A DNA stretch of 64,000 nucleotides, from the NCBI GenBank assembly GCA_039588215.1, contig JBDHAD010000002.1:1-64000 (forward strand). The letters run 5' to 3'. Shown here one piece after another: positions 42,353-50,649 of this stretch. This DNA is from JBDHAC01 sp039588215. GTDB lineage: Bacteria; Gemmatimonadota; Gemmatimonadetes; Palauibacterales; Palauibacteraceae. Position 1 is the first letter of the stretch. Each line of letters opens with the position of its first letter. A program made the translations under genes and the position numbers. Below the pieces are notes generated by a model that saw nothing but the letters and a program-made list of their open reading frames with translations, did no database searches and had not been told where the DNA came from.

Positions 42353-43570
42353 CTACCCCGCGTACAATTGGAGTCGCGTCGAAAACAGATCGGCGATCTC
42401 GGTGAGCGTCTGGAGGTCGGGGTGCCGCAGGAAGACCATCCCGTCGGAGATGAGGGTGGCTTGCCAGTTCCTCCGGGGCGCGCCGATCGGCAACAAATCC
42501 AGCTCACACACGTTTGAGCCGTACTCCTGCATGAGGGGTGCGAGCCCCTCGATCCGCTGGATGTGACCTCGCCCTTGCGCGCGCTTCACGACCCAGCACG
42601 CGTTGTACTTTCGCTCGACGGGTTGCGACCAGCGCTTGTGGACCACGGCCTCGGCCCAACCCCGGTACGTGTCCAGATCGGAGGCGTAATTGATCAGGTC
42701 CACGGTTCGCACGCCCGGCGGCCGGGCCGCGATCTCGCCGAACACGGCCTCCCCGTCCGGCTTCCTGTACCACTCCATGTGTGTATAACCGGTTCGGAAG
42801 CCCAACGCCTGCAACACGGCGAACCCCATCTCCCGGCCCGAGCGCAGTTCCTCGGCTTCCACGTCGCGTAGCGCGAAGGTCTGCGGACTGATCCACTCGT
42901 TCTCCTTGGCGATCAGCGCGCGGGGGTCGTAGCGACAGATGTTGTGGTGCTGCACCTGGCCGTCGATGCATATCGTGTCGAACGTCATGTCGTCGCCCTC
43001 GACGAACTCCTCGACGCTGACCTGAGGGACGTGGCGCAGCGCCGGAAGTACGCTCTCCAATTCCTCCTGGGAGTCGATTCGATACGTATCGGCTGAGCCG
43101 GCGCCGGCGATCGGCTTCACGATCAGAGGGAACCCGATTCGCTCGGCTGCGGCTCGGCACTCCACCACGGTCGTCGCCCGGGCATGGTGGGGAGTGCGGA
43201 TGCCCGCGGCGTCCAGGACCTGCTTCATGATCTCCTTGTCACGGAAGGGAATCGTCTCCGCCACGGTCATCCCCGGCAGATTGAGCATCTCGCGCATCCG
43301 CCCCGCCAAGATCATGTAGGGCTCCCATAGGCATTCGACTCGATCGATCGGACGGTGCCTCGCGTACTCCCGGACCTGGGTAAGGATGGCATCCTCGTCT
43401 ACGAGCGACCGCACCTGGATGTGGTCGGCGAGGCCGTCGCGAGCCGCCTCGGGCAGGGCGGCGGCCGGCTGGTCTCCGAGTCCGATCACTTCCGCGCCGA
43501 CCTCGGCCAGCGCGCGAGTGAAATACTGCATCTCTGCCGGATAACCGGGTGAGATCATGAGGATGTTCAT
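42353..43570 (-). CDS. ATP-grasp ligase, cassette paralogue 1
   Basis: The 405-aa cytosolic protein has an N-terminal Rossmann-like preATP-grasp domain (MNILMISPGYPAEMQYFTRAL). The ATP-grasp core follows: RDKEIMKQVLDAAGI, VKPIAGAGSADTYR (ATP Lys152), VEEFVEG at 186-192 and the Mg/ATP motif THMEWY-x-EIAARPPG near 263-286. Such enzymes join a carboxylate to an amine through an acyl phosphate. It is clearly paralogous to the next two ATP-grasp genes. It is leftward, 62 nt downstream of paralogue 2, in an AT-rich gap that may hold its own promoter. The substrates are unknown. Confidence 0.9.
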   Translation of the reverse strand: MNILMISPGYPAEMQYFTRALAEVGAEVIGLGDQPAAALPEAARDGLADHIQVRSLVDEDAILTQVREYARHRPIDRVECLWEPYMILAGRMREMLNLPGMTVAETIPFRDKEIMKQVLDAAGIRTPHHARATTVVECRAAAERIGFPLIVKPIAGAGSADTYRIDSQEELESVLPALRHVPQVSVEEFVEGDDMTFDTICIDGQVQHHNICRYDPRALIAKENEWISPQTFALRDVEAEELRSGREMGFAVLQALGFRTGYTHMEWYRKPDGEAVFGEIAARPPGVRTVDLINYASDLDTYRGWAEAVVHKRWSQPVERKYNACWVVKRAQGRGHIQRIEGLAPLMQEYGSNVCELDLLPIGAPRRNWQATLISDGMVFLRHPDLQTLTEIADLFSTRLQLYAG

Positions 43571-43632
43571 CGCGTCTGTCTATGCTCCCAATATGTTGGT
43601 ATACAGGGCTTTGTATGCATGAATCTCGTGTT

Positions 43633-44853
43633 TTACTCTAACTCGATGCGTATACGGGTGACGATGCGTTGGAGCGCGTCCTCGACGACGCGGGTCTCCG
43701 CATGTCTCACGATGATGTAGCCCTCACCCTCGTAGGTTCCCGAGGGCGGCTGTCCCGGGTGGGGCAGCTTCGCCTCGACCACGAGCGGGCCGAGCTCGCG
43801 GCGGAGCTCCTCCACGCCGTGGACTCGCGCGACCCGTCCCCGTCCCTGACCCCGCAGATAGGCGGCCCCGGCGGCGTACGGTCGCGGGCGTGGCTCGAAC
43901 TCCTCCCGGATCATTAGCCGTGCCCAGGCCGCGTACAGATCGAAATCATGCGCCCAGGAGATCAGGGTCGTGAACTGTGCGCCCGGAGGGCGCGCGCCGA
44001 CCTCCGAGATCGCGACGGAGCCGTCCGGCCGAAGAAACCACTCCATATGGCTCAGACCCGTGCCCAGGCCCAGTGCGGCGAGCGCGCCACCGGCCACCCG
44101 CCGGATCTCTTCATAGCGGGGCGAGTCGACCTCTCGGGGCAGCAGCACGCACCACTGGATCCAGGGCTCACGCAACACCTCCAGCGGGGACGGTGCGTAG
44201 TGGTTGATGGAGTGCCACACGATCCTCCCGCCCAGGCTGATGCTATCGAAGGAGTGTTCCTCTCCCGTCACGAATTCCTCGACGAGCGTGGGTCGTTCGG
44301 CGGACGGGCGGTGCGTCTCGAGGCTCGCTCTGAGTTGCTCCATCGTTTCGACCCGGAACGTCCCGCGGGCACCGGAACCGGCCGGTGGTTTGACCACGAG
44401 GGGGAAACCGACGTCAGCCGCGAAGCTCTCGGCGTCCTGTCTGGATCCGGCCAGTACATGTCGAGCACACGGAAGGCCGGCACGCCGCAGCACGTCTTTC
44501 ATCCGAGACTTGTCGCGGAAGTTACGCCCGGTCTCGGCCCCCATCCCTGGAATCCCGAAGCGATCGCGTAACTCGCCGAGCGGTACCTGAAGCTCCTCGA
44601 GCGCCCCGAGCAAGCGGTCCACCTCGCCCAGCTCTCCCTGCATGCGGACGAGAGCGTCATGAATCGTATCCGGGTCGAGAGCATCCCGGACCTGCGCGTG
44701 GCTGGCCAGTGCACCGCGGAGCTCGGCAGGCAGCTTCTCCGCGGGATCCTGACTGATCAGGCCCAGCCGAGCGCCTGGGGTCGACGCGGCCGCGCTCACG
44801 AAGCGCAGCGTGGTAGGCAGGAAGAACGGTGCGACGAAGACGACGTTTGGCAT
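43633..44853 (-). CDS. ATP-grasp ligase, cassette paralogue 2
   Basis: The start is ATG 44853 (MPNVVFVAPFFLP); the frame runs on upstream through the divergent gene and is not coding there. The 406-aa protein repeats the paralogue design: preATP-grasp domain, FRDKSRMKDVLRRAGLP near 112-128, VVKPPAGSGARGTFR (Lys155), VEEFVTGEE at 191-199, and SHMEWF-x-EVGARPPG near 268-290. It is leftward and head-to-head with paralogue 3 across a 243-nt region. Its middle segment (HSINHYAPSPLEVLREPWIQW) differs from the other copies and may set amine specificity. Confidence 0.9.
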   Translation of the reverse strand: MPNVVFVAPFFLPTTLRFVSAAASTPGARLGLISQDPAEKLPAELRGALASHAQVRDALDPDTIHDALVRMQGELGEVDRLLGALEELQVPLGELRDRFGIPGMGAETGRNFRDKSRMKDVLRRAGLPCARHVLAGSRQDAESFAADVGFPLVVKPPAGSGARGTFRVETMEQLRASLETHRPSAERPTLVEEFVTGEEHSFDSISLGGRIVWHSINHYAPSPLEVLREPWIQWCVLLPREVDSPRYEEIRRVAGGALAALGLGTGLSHMEWFLRPDGSVAISEVGARPPGAQFTTLISWAHDFDLYAAWARLMIREEFEPRPRPYAAGAAYLRGQGRGRVARVHGVEELRRELGPLVVEAKLPHPGQPPSGTYEGEGYIIVRHAETRVVEDALQRIVTRIRIELE

Positions 44854-44893
44854 GGCCTCGGGATCAGTTCTTGCGCCCAGTGTGAATCCGGCA

Positions 44894-45014
44894 CCCGCGG
44901 GAACCGGTATGTGGAACCCGCGGGCGCGGGGTGCCGCCGGGGAGGGCCGGTTCGTCGACGTCGTGCCGACGCCACACGGCGCCCCCTGGCGTTCGAGCAC
45001 GCCCACGCTACAAT
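44894..45014. promoter_or_regulatory. bidirectional control region of the ATP-grasp cassette
   Basis: The 243 nt between divergent ATP-grasp genes hold two copies of the perfect palindrome CCCGCGGG (44894-44901 and 44917-44924), spaced 23 nt, about two helical turns. A TACAAT -10-like hexamer at 45009-45014 on the plus strand would start transcription about 75 nt before the paralogue 3 ATG. Its -35 is weak. These may be a shared operator and the rightward promoter. Confidence 0.45.
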
Positions 45015-45096
45015 GGACAGCCCTGAAAATGAAGGAGGCGGCGTGGCGGGCGGGCTGTGGAGGCGACCCACCCACGGCGCAGAGGTGTTCAAAACG

Positions 45097-46320
45097 ATGC
45101 ATGTTGTCTTCATAGAGCCGCGGTTTCCCGACAACCAAAAGGACTTCGTCCGTGGGCTGCGTGAGGTCGGCGCGGAGGTGTCGGCGATCGGCGAGGCGCC
45201 GGTAAGCGCACTCGGCGAGGAGCTGCGCGGATGGCTGACGCGCTACGAACAGGTCCGCTCGGTGTGCGACGAGGACGACCTCATGCGCGTCGTGCGCTGG
45301 ATTCAGGACCAGAGGTGGGTGGACCGGCTGGAGGCCACGGTCGAGGCTCACATTCTCCCGACGGCTCGCGTGCGAAAGGCGTGCGGGATTCCCGGAACGT
45401 CGGTACGCACGGCATACCTTTGCCGCGACAAGCCGGCCATGAAAGACGTGTTGAGGCGCGCGGGGATCCCGTGCGCTCAGTCGCTCGGAAGTGGCTCGGT
45501 CGAGGAGATACAGGCATTCGCGAGCGAGGTAGGCTATCCGCTCGTCGTGAAGCCGCGCGCCGGAGCAGGCGCGTCGGGCACGTACCGCGTCGATGATGAT
45601 GAGCAGCTCCGGGGTGTCCTGTCGCAGGTCGGCGTGGGGCGTGGGGCGGACGTGGCCGTGGAAGAGTTCATCGAAGGACACGAGGCGTTCTACGACACGG
45701 TCTCGATCGGTGGTCAGGTCGTCCACGACTTCATTACGCACTACTACCCGAACGTCCTGGAGGCGATGAGGACGCGCTGGATCTCACCGCAGTTCATCGC
45801 TACCAACAGGATCGACAGCGCCGAGGGATACGGGGCAGTACGCGAGATGGGGCGCAAGGTGATCGAAGCGCTCGGGGTCGAGACGTCCGCGACTCACATG
45901 GAGTGGTTCTTCGGTGAGAGAGGCCTGAAGTTCTCCGAGATCGGGTGCCGGCCCCCAGGCGTGAGGGCCTGGGACTTGTACTGCGCCGCGAACGACATCG
46001 ACCTGTACCGCGAGTGGGCGATGGCCGTCACCTACGATCGGCCCGACCAGAGACCGTCCCGGCGCTTCTCGGCCGGGATCATCACGCTTCGGCCGGATCG
46101 GGACGGGCGCATCATGCGGTACGAGGGGCTGGACCAGATCGAGCAACGCTTCGGCGAGTGGATTATCGATATGCATGTGCCGCCGCCTGGCACTCCCACG
46201 CAGCCGGTCGAGGCCGGATACATGGCCAATGCTTGGATCCGAATGCGCCACCCCGACTACGACGCCCTCCGCGCCATGCTCGGCACGGTCGGAGAGACCG
46301 TACAGGTGCGGGCCGAGTGA
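45097..46320 (+). CDS. ATP-grasp ligase, cassette paralogue 3
   Basis: ATG 45097 with AGAGGTG at 45081-45087 gives 407 aa. It aligns in register with paralogue 1: MHVVFIEPRFPDNQKDFVRGL, CRDKPAMKDVLRRAGIPC, VKPRAGAGASGTYR with ATP Lys152, VEEFIEGHE, and THMEWFFGERG-x-EIGCRPPG. It is the first gene of a five-gene rightward unit; the next gene's GTG overlaps its TGA (GTGA at 46317-46320). The retained ATP- and Mg-binding residues suggest that it is active. Substrate unknown. Confidence 0.9.
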   Translation: MHVVFIEPRFPDNQKDFVRGLREVGAEVSAIGEAPVSALGEELRGWLTRYEQVRSVCDEDDLMRVVRWIQDQRWVDRLEATVEAHILPTARVRKACGIPGTSVRTAYLCRDKPAMKDVLRRAGIPCAQSLGSGSVEEIQAFASEVGYPLVVKPRAGAGASGTYRVDDDEQLRGVLSQVGVGRGADVAVEEFIEGHEAFYDTVSIGGQVVHDFITHYYPNVLEAMRTRWISPQFIATNRIDSAEGYGAVREMGRKVIEALGVETSATHMEWFFGERGLKFSEIGCRPPGVRAWDLYCAANDIDLYREWAMAVTYDRPDQRPSRRFSAGIITLRPDRDGRIMRYEGLDQIEQRFGEWIIDMHVPPPGTPTQPVEAGYMANAWIRMRHPDYDALRAMLGTVGETVQVRAE

Positions 46321-47345
46321 GCCTGGGGCGCCGCGCCCTCCGCGTGATCCTCCTGGGTCCCCAGACGCCGGTCGCGACGGTGGGCGCCGTACATGCCGAC
46401 CTCGTGAAGGACGGCACTCTGGGGGCCGGAGATGTGGTGCCGACGATCACCGCGGGCTGGCAGGAACGGGAAACGGAGGATGCGGAGCTCGACCTCGAGC
46501 TGGGCGGACGCTCCCGAAACCTGCGACTCTACGAGCGTGCGTACGAGGTGATCGAGGAGGACCCGGAGCTCGCCCGGGCGCACCGGGCGATCCAGGACCG
46601 GCTCAAGCTCTTGCGCCGCGCCTACAATCTGAGGCTCCGTCATCTGATCGAAGCCTGGCGGGAGATTGGACGGCTCGATGGGGACGCCGAGTTGGTCTCA
46701 GCGGAGCGGGCCGCGGCTCTCGAATCGATCCGGTCTTTGGATGGGCGACATCTCGAAAGGCTTGGTGAGTTGCGGACGGAGTTCGATCGCGTCCACTCGC
46801 CGCAGACGCGGAGATCCGTGCGGAGTCAACGCGACGAGATCGTCGACGTACTCGAGGATGCTCCCGTCGTCGCGATCGCGGGCGGGCATATCGCCACCCT
46901 CCTGAACCGACTCCGCCTGTTCGGCCTGCGTGAAGCTGTGGCGGACAAGACGCTGGTAGCGTGGTCCGCGGGGGCGATGGTGATGGGGTCTCGCATCGTG
47001 CTGTTTCACGATCGACCGCCACAGGGACCCGGCAATGCCGAGGCGTTCGAGAACGGGCTCGAGCTGTACCCGGACCTGATCCCGTTCCCGCACGCGTCAC
47101 GACGCCTCCGTCTGGACGACCCCGTCCGCACCGGACTCCTCGCGGGCCGCTTCGCGCCGAGCGCGTGCGCGCTCCTGGAGCCGGAGACACGCCTCGAGTG
47201 GGGTTCTGACGGGTGGCGAGCGGTCTCTGCCGGAGACCGACTGACCCGTGACGGTGACCGCGTATCGTTGGATGGCTGGGGGAACGACGAGTCAAGAACG
47301 CGCGTGGCGAGGCGCGGCAGCTCCAAGCGAAGGGTGCGAGGGTGA
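46317..47345 (+). CDS. class-I glutamine-amidotransferase/peptidase S51-like hydrolase with a helical insertion
   Basis: The GTG start at 46317 overlaps the previous stop. The 342-aa protein has a Rossmann-like opening (RVILLGPQTPVATVGAVHADL) and a nucleophile elbow AWSAGAMVMG with Ser217, as in peptidase E/cyanophycinase (S51), after the GGHIATLLNRL strand-helix. HDRPP and IPFPHASRRLRLDD supply possible His residues. A ~100-residue, charged, all-helical segment (about 70-170) is inserted between the first beta-alpha units and the nucleophile core and is not part of standard S51 proteins. Such Ser hydrolases cut aspartyl or amino-acid side-chain amides. Here it may trim or recycle the ligase product. 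Confidence 0.78.
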   Translation: MSLGRRALRVILLGPQTPVATVGAVHADLVKDGTLGAGDVVPTITAGWQERETEDAELDLELGGRSRNLRLYERAYEVIEEDPELARAHRAIQDRLKLLRRAYNLRLRHLIEAWREIGRLDGDAELVSAERAAALESIRSLDGRHLERLGELRTEFDRVHSPQTRRSVRSQRDEIVDVLEDAPVVAIAGGHIATLLNRLRLFGLREAVADKTLVAWSAGAMVMGSRIVLFHDRPPQGPGNAEAFENGLELYPDLIPFPHASRRLRLDDPVRTGLLAGRFAPSACALLEPETRLEWGSDGWRAVSAGDRLTRDGDRVSLDGWGNDESRTRVARRGSSKRRVRG

Positions 47346-48547
47346 ACGGCGAGGCTCGTGAGTGGTTCTTGAGCCCCACCCTCGGCCACGGCTCCGAGGA
47401 GCCGATGCCCGATTCGCCGACCATCCAGGAACTCGCGCAGGCGGACGAGCTGGATGCGGGTCGGATCGACGCATTCCTGGAAGGGCACGCTTTTCCCATC
47501 GCCGAGCCACCCAACTACACGTTCGTATACCGTGGTTCCGCCGATGCGGTGCATCTCCGTCACTGGATCTACGGGCTGCCGGCATCTCAACCCTTCCGGC
47601 GTCTGGGGCGGTCAGACCTTTGGTATCGAACCGTCGAGCTGCCCGACGACTCCCGGGTGGAGTACAAGCTCGAGATCCGAGGGGGCGGGCATGTGCGGTG
47701 GATCGAGGACCCGTTGAACCCCCACAGTGCCCGGGATCCATTTGGCGCGAACTCGGTGGTGACCGCGCGGGGGTATGAGGTTCCGGAGTGGACTCGATTC
47801 GATCCCGACGCCAGACCGGGCACTCTGGAGGAACGCACGGTGGACAGCCGCGAGCTCGGTGAAACGCGGCGCGTCAGCGTGTACCTGCCCGCCCGCTTCC
47901 GGGTGCAACGGCGCTACCCGCTCCTCGTGGTCCATGACGGTGGGGACTACCTGGAGTACGCGAGCCTGCGGACCGTGTTGGACAACCTGATCCACCGTCT
48001 CGAGATTCCGTCGGTGCTCGCTGCGCTCGTACACCCCGGAGCGCGCATGCGGGAGTACGCTGCCCTCGAAGCCCACTCGCGGTTTCTTTCGCGCGAGTTA
48101 GTCCCGGCGCTGGAAGCGGAGTTCCCGCTGCTCGGCACACCGGAGGGCAGAGGCATCCTCGGAGCGAGTCTCGGTGCCGTCGCCTCGCTCGCCGCCGCGA
48201 CGCACGAGCCGAAGTTCTGGGGAAAGCTCCTGCTTCAATCGGGCTCGTTCGCGTTCACGGATATCGGCGATAACCCCCGCGGCCCCGTCTTCGACCCGAT
48301 AGTCGAGTTCATGAACCATTACCGGTCGAAGCCCGCGGCCGTGGCGGGGCAGGTCTTCATGACGGCCGGCGTGTACGAGTCGCTGGTGTACGAGAACCGC
48401 TCACTGGTTCCCGTCTTGAGATCGACCGGCATGCAGGTCCGGTACGTCGAAGCGCGAGACGGTCACAACTGGGAGAACTGGCGTGACCGCCTCCGCGAAG
48501 GGCTCTCCTGGCTATTCCCCGGACCCCTATGGATGGTGTACGAGTGA
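47342..48547 (+). CDS. CBM48-like domain plus enterochelin-esterase-type alpha/beta hydrolase
   Basis: GTG 47342 overlaps the previous stop (GTGA). Of 401 residues, ~55-140 form a CBM48/E-set-like domain (NYTFVYRGSADAVHLRHWIYG, SDLWYRTVELPDDSRVEYKL, WIEDPLNPHSARDPFG), the arrangement found in Fes esterases and in glycogen enzymes. The hydrolase follows: RRVSVYLPARF, LLVVHDGGDYLEYASL, nucleophile Ser276 in GASLGAV, His375 in RDGHNWENWRDRL. Fes-like enzymes cut ester or amide bonds of bulky metabolites. Position in an ATP-grasp operon inside a glycogen locus suggests a glucan- or metabolite-linked ester substrate (inference). Confidence 0.85.
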   Translation: MNGEAREWFLSPTLGHGSEEPMPDSPTIQELAQADELDAGRIDAFLEGHAFPIAEPPNYTFVYRGSADAVHLRHWIYGLPASQPFRRLGRSDLWYRTVELPDDSRVEYKLEIRGGGHVRWIEDPLNPHSARDPFGANSVVTARGYEVPEWTRFDPDARPGTLEERTVDSRELGETRRVSVYLPARFRVQRRYPLLVVHDGGDYLEYASLRTVLDNLIHRLEIPSVLAALVHPGARMREYAALEAHSRFLSRELVPALEAEFPLLGTPEGRGILGASLGAVASLAAATHEPKFWGKLLLQSGSFAFTDIGDNPRGPVFDPIVEFMNHYRSKPAAVAGQVFMTAGVYESLVYENRSLVPVLRSTGMQVRYVEARDGHNWENWRDRLREGLSWLFPGPLWMVYE

Positions 48548-48592
48548 GTCGAGACGAACTGCACGCACGGGCCCATCCGAGAGGTCTCATCC

Positions 48593-49831
48593 TTGGCTGA
48601 GGTCACGCGCAGGATCGGGCTTTCGCTCGGGGCAGATGTGTGCTGGCCGATCTGCTACCAGGAGATCCTGCGGCGACTCGACCTCGCGATCCCCTGGCAG
48701 GGCGACACGCTGCGATTCGAGGTGGAGCGCGTCACGATCGAGCCGTTCGACCTGCGGCAGCCGTGCCGCTATGACGTGGTGATCGATCGCCTCACGCACT
48801 GGTATCACACCACGCGAGAATGGATCAAGAAGGCGGTGATGCTCGATGGGCTGTACGTGTTCAACAACCCGTGGAGTGTCCAGTCGATGGAGAAGCAGAC
48901 CACGTACTCCGCGATGATGCGACTGGGTCTCCCGATCCCCGACACATGGCTCGTCCCCCCCAAGTCGTACGACCCGAAGGAAGACCTTCAAATCACGCTC
49001 GAGCGGTACGCACGCATGTTCGACCTGGGAGAGATCGGCCGCTCCCTCGGCTATCCGCTGTTCATGAAGCCGTACGACGGTGGCGGGTGGAAGGGAGTTT
49101 CGCGGATCCCGGACGAACAGGCGCTGCGCGCCGCATACGAGGAGAGCGGGGTCTTCGTCATGCACCTTCAGGGTGCGGTCGAGCCTCACGACCTGTTCGT
49201 ACGCTGCATCGGTTTGGGTCCTCAGACCCACATGATAAGGTACGATCCGGAGGCGCCGCTTCACGATCGCTACACGATGAGCCGGGATTTTCTTGAAGAA
49301 GAGGACGCGGTGCTGCTCCGCGATCTCACGCTCACGATCAACACCTTCTTCGGGTGGGATTTCAACTCGTGCGAAGCGCTCCGGGGCGGGGGTACGTGGC
49401 ACCCGATCGATTTTGCCAATCCGTGTCCGGACTCGCAGGTCACCTCGCTTCATTATCACTTTCCGTGGCTGATCGTGGCCAACATTCGATGGTCCATTTT
49501 CTGCGCGGCCACCAAGCGCCCCATGCGGCCGAACTTGGATTGGCAGCCCTATTTCGACGCGTGTGAGGAGGGGATGACGCTGGGGGAGCGCTTGCGCGCC
49601 TGCGCGACGATTGCCTACGGGCGGCTCGAGGCGGACCGTTTCGGGGAGTTCTGCGCAACACACCTCGCGCAACTGGATCAGGTAGCTGATGAGTTCTTCG
49701 GCTCCGACATGGCCCGCGATGCCGTCCACCAAAAGGTGCGTGCGTTGTATCCTGCTGACGAGGTGGAGGAGTTCACGGAGCTGTTCTGGCAGCGGATCCA
49801 GAAAGCGCGGGCGGACGGGATCGAGACTTAG
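48593..49831 (+). CDS. ATP-grasp ligase, divergent fourth member of the cassette
   Basis: The TTG start at 48593 has GAGAGG at 48579-48584. The 412-aa protein is a RimK/glutathione-synthetase-like ATP-grasp, not an obvious paralogue of the other three. It has an N-terminal domain with CWPICYQEIL, the glycine-rich loop MKPYDGGGWKGV at 158-169 (ATP Lys), RYDPEAPLHDRY, and NSCEALRGGGTWHPIDFANP near 258-276 with acidic Mg ligands. The C-terminal ~100 residues are helical and absent from short RimK enzymes. It lies 45 nt after esterase 1 and 59 nt before esterase 2 on the same strand. Confidence 0.85.
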   Translation: MAEVTRRIGLSLGADVCWPICYQEILRRLDLAIPWQGDTLRFEVERVTIEPFDLRQPCRYDVVIDRLTHWYHTTREWIKKAVMLDGLYVFNNPWSVQSMEKQTTYSAMMRLGLPIPDTWLVPPKSYDPKEDLQITLERYARMFDLGEIGRSLGYPLFMKPYDGGGWKGVSRIPDEQALRAAYEESGVFVMHLQGAVEPHDLFVRCIGLGPQTHMIRYDPEAPLHDRYTMSRDFLEEEDAVLLRDLTLTINTFFGWDFNSCEALRGGGTWHPIDFANPCPDSQVTSLHYHFPWLIVANIRWSIFCAATKRPMRPNLDWQPYFDACEEGMTLGERLRACATIAYGRLEADRFGEFCATHLAQLDQVADEFFGSDMARDAVHQKVRALYPADEVEEFTELFWQRIQKARADGIET

Positions 49832-49890
49832 TAGATCCTCGAGGGGCCTCGAGCGGTCTGTATTACTGACGAGCGCGTAGAAGGGAATCG

Positions 49891-50649
49891 ATGAAGGCAA
49901 GCACGAGTTGGCACTCGGGACATCTGGATCAGCGCGTCTCCGTGGTTCGGTGGGGTGAGATCGGGACGCCGGTCCTCATCTTCCCAACGGCGGGCGGCGA
50001 CGCGGAGGAGATCGAGCGGTTCCTGGTCATCGATACGCTCGCCGAGTACATGGAAGCGGGGCGCATCAAGATCTACTCGTGCGATAGCGTGGCGGGACGC
50101 GTGATGCTCGGAAAGGAAGGGTCGCCCGAGCACCGGATGCGCGTGATGAACCGCTTTCAAAACTTCGTCTACCACGAGCTCGTGCCGTCAATCCGGGAGG
50201 ACTGTCACACCGAGGATGTCGGCATCATCGCGGCCGGTGCGTCGATCGGTGCCTTCAACGCGCTCGCCGCCCTGTGCCGTTACCCCGACGCCTTCACACA
50301 CGCGTTGTGTATGAGTGGAACGTACGACCTGCAGCGTTTTCTCGAGGCGGGGCTGACGGAGGACTTCTACTTCTCGTCACCGCTTCACTATCTGCCCGAC
50401 CTCGAAGGGCCACTGCTCGAGATGCTGCGGACGCGTTACGTGTTGCTCGCGTCGGGCCGGGGAGAGGCGGAGGACATCACGGAATCGTGGCGCGTCGCGG
50501 CGCTCCTGGGACGCAAGGGCGTGCCGAATCGACTGGACGATTGGGGGGAGGATTGGCCCCACGATTGGCCCACGTGGCGCAACATGCTGTACCGCTATCT
50601 GGATGAGCTCGTGCCTGCCGTCGAATCAGCGACGGAGGCCGGCCCCTAG
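49891..50649 (+). CDS. esterase-like alpha/beta hydrolase, last gene of the ATP-grasp unit
   Basis: The 252-aa protein starts at 49891, preceded by AGAAGGGA. It has VLIFPTAGGDAEE near the N-terminus, nucleophile Ser118 in AAGASIGAFNA, CMSGTYDL, and a late WPHDWPTWRNML that supplies the His. It lacks a cap domain and resembles the small esterase family often found beside ATP-grasp genes. It may remove a protecting ester or release the product. Its stop overlaps the convergent glgP stop by 4 nt (50646-50649). Confidence 0.85.
   Translation: MKASTSWHSGHLDQRVSVVRWGEIGTPVLIFPTAGGDAEEIERFLVIDTLAEYMEAGRIKIYSCDSVAGRVMLGKEGSPEHRMRVMNRFQNFVYHELVPSIREDCHTEDVGIIAAGASIGAFNALAALCRYPDAFTHALCMSGTYDLQRFLEAGLTEDFYFSSPLHYLPDLEGPLLEMLRTRYVLLASGRGEAEDITESWRVAALLGRKGVPNRLDDWGEDWPHDWPTWRNMLYRYLDELVPAVESATEAGP

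Noticed and set aside
44854..45741. Upstream extension of ATP-grasp paralogue 2 to 702 codons
   Set aside because: The extra ~296 codons run antisense through paralogue 3. The real start is at 44853, where homology begins.
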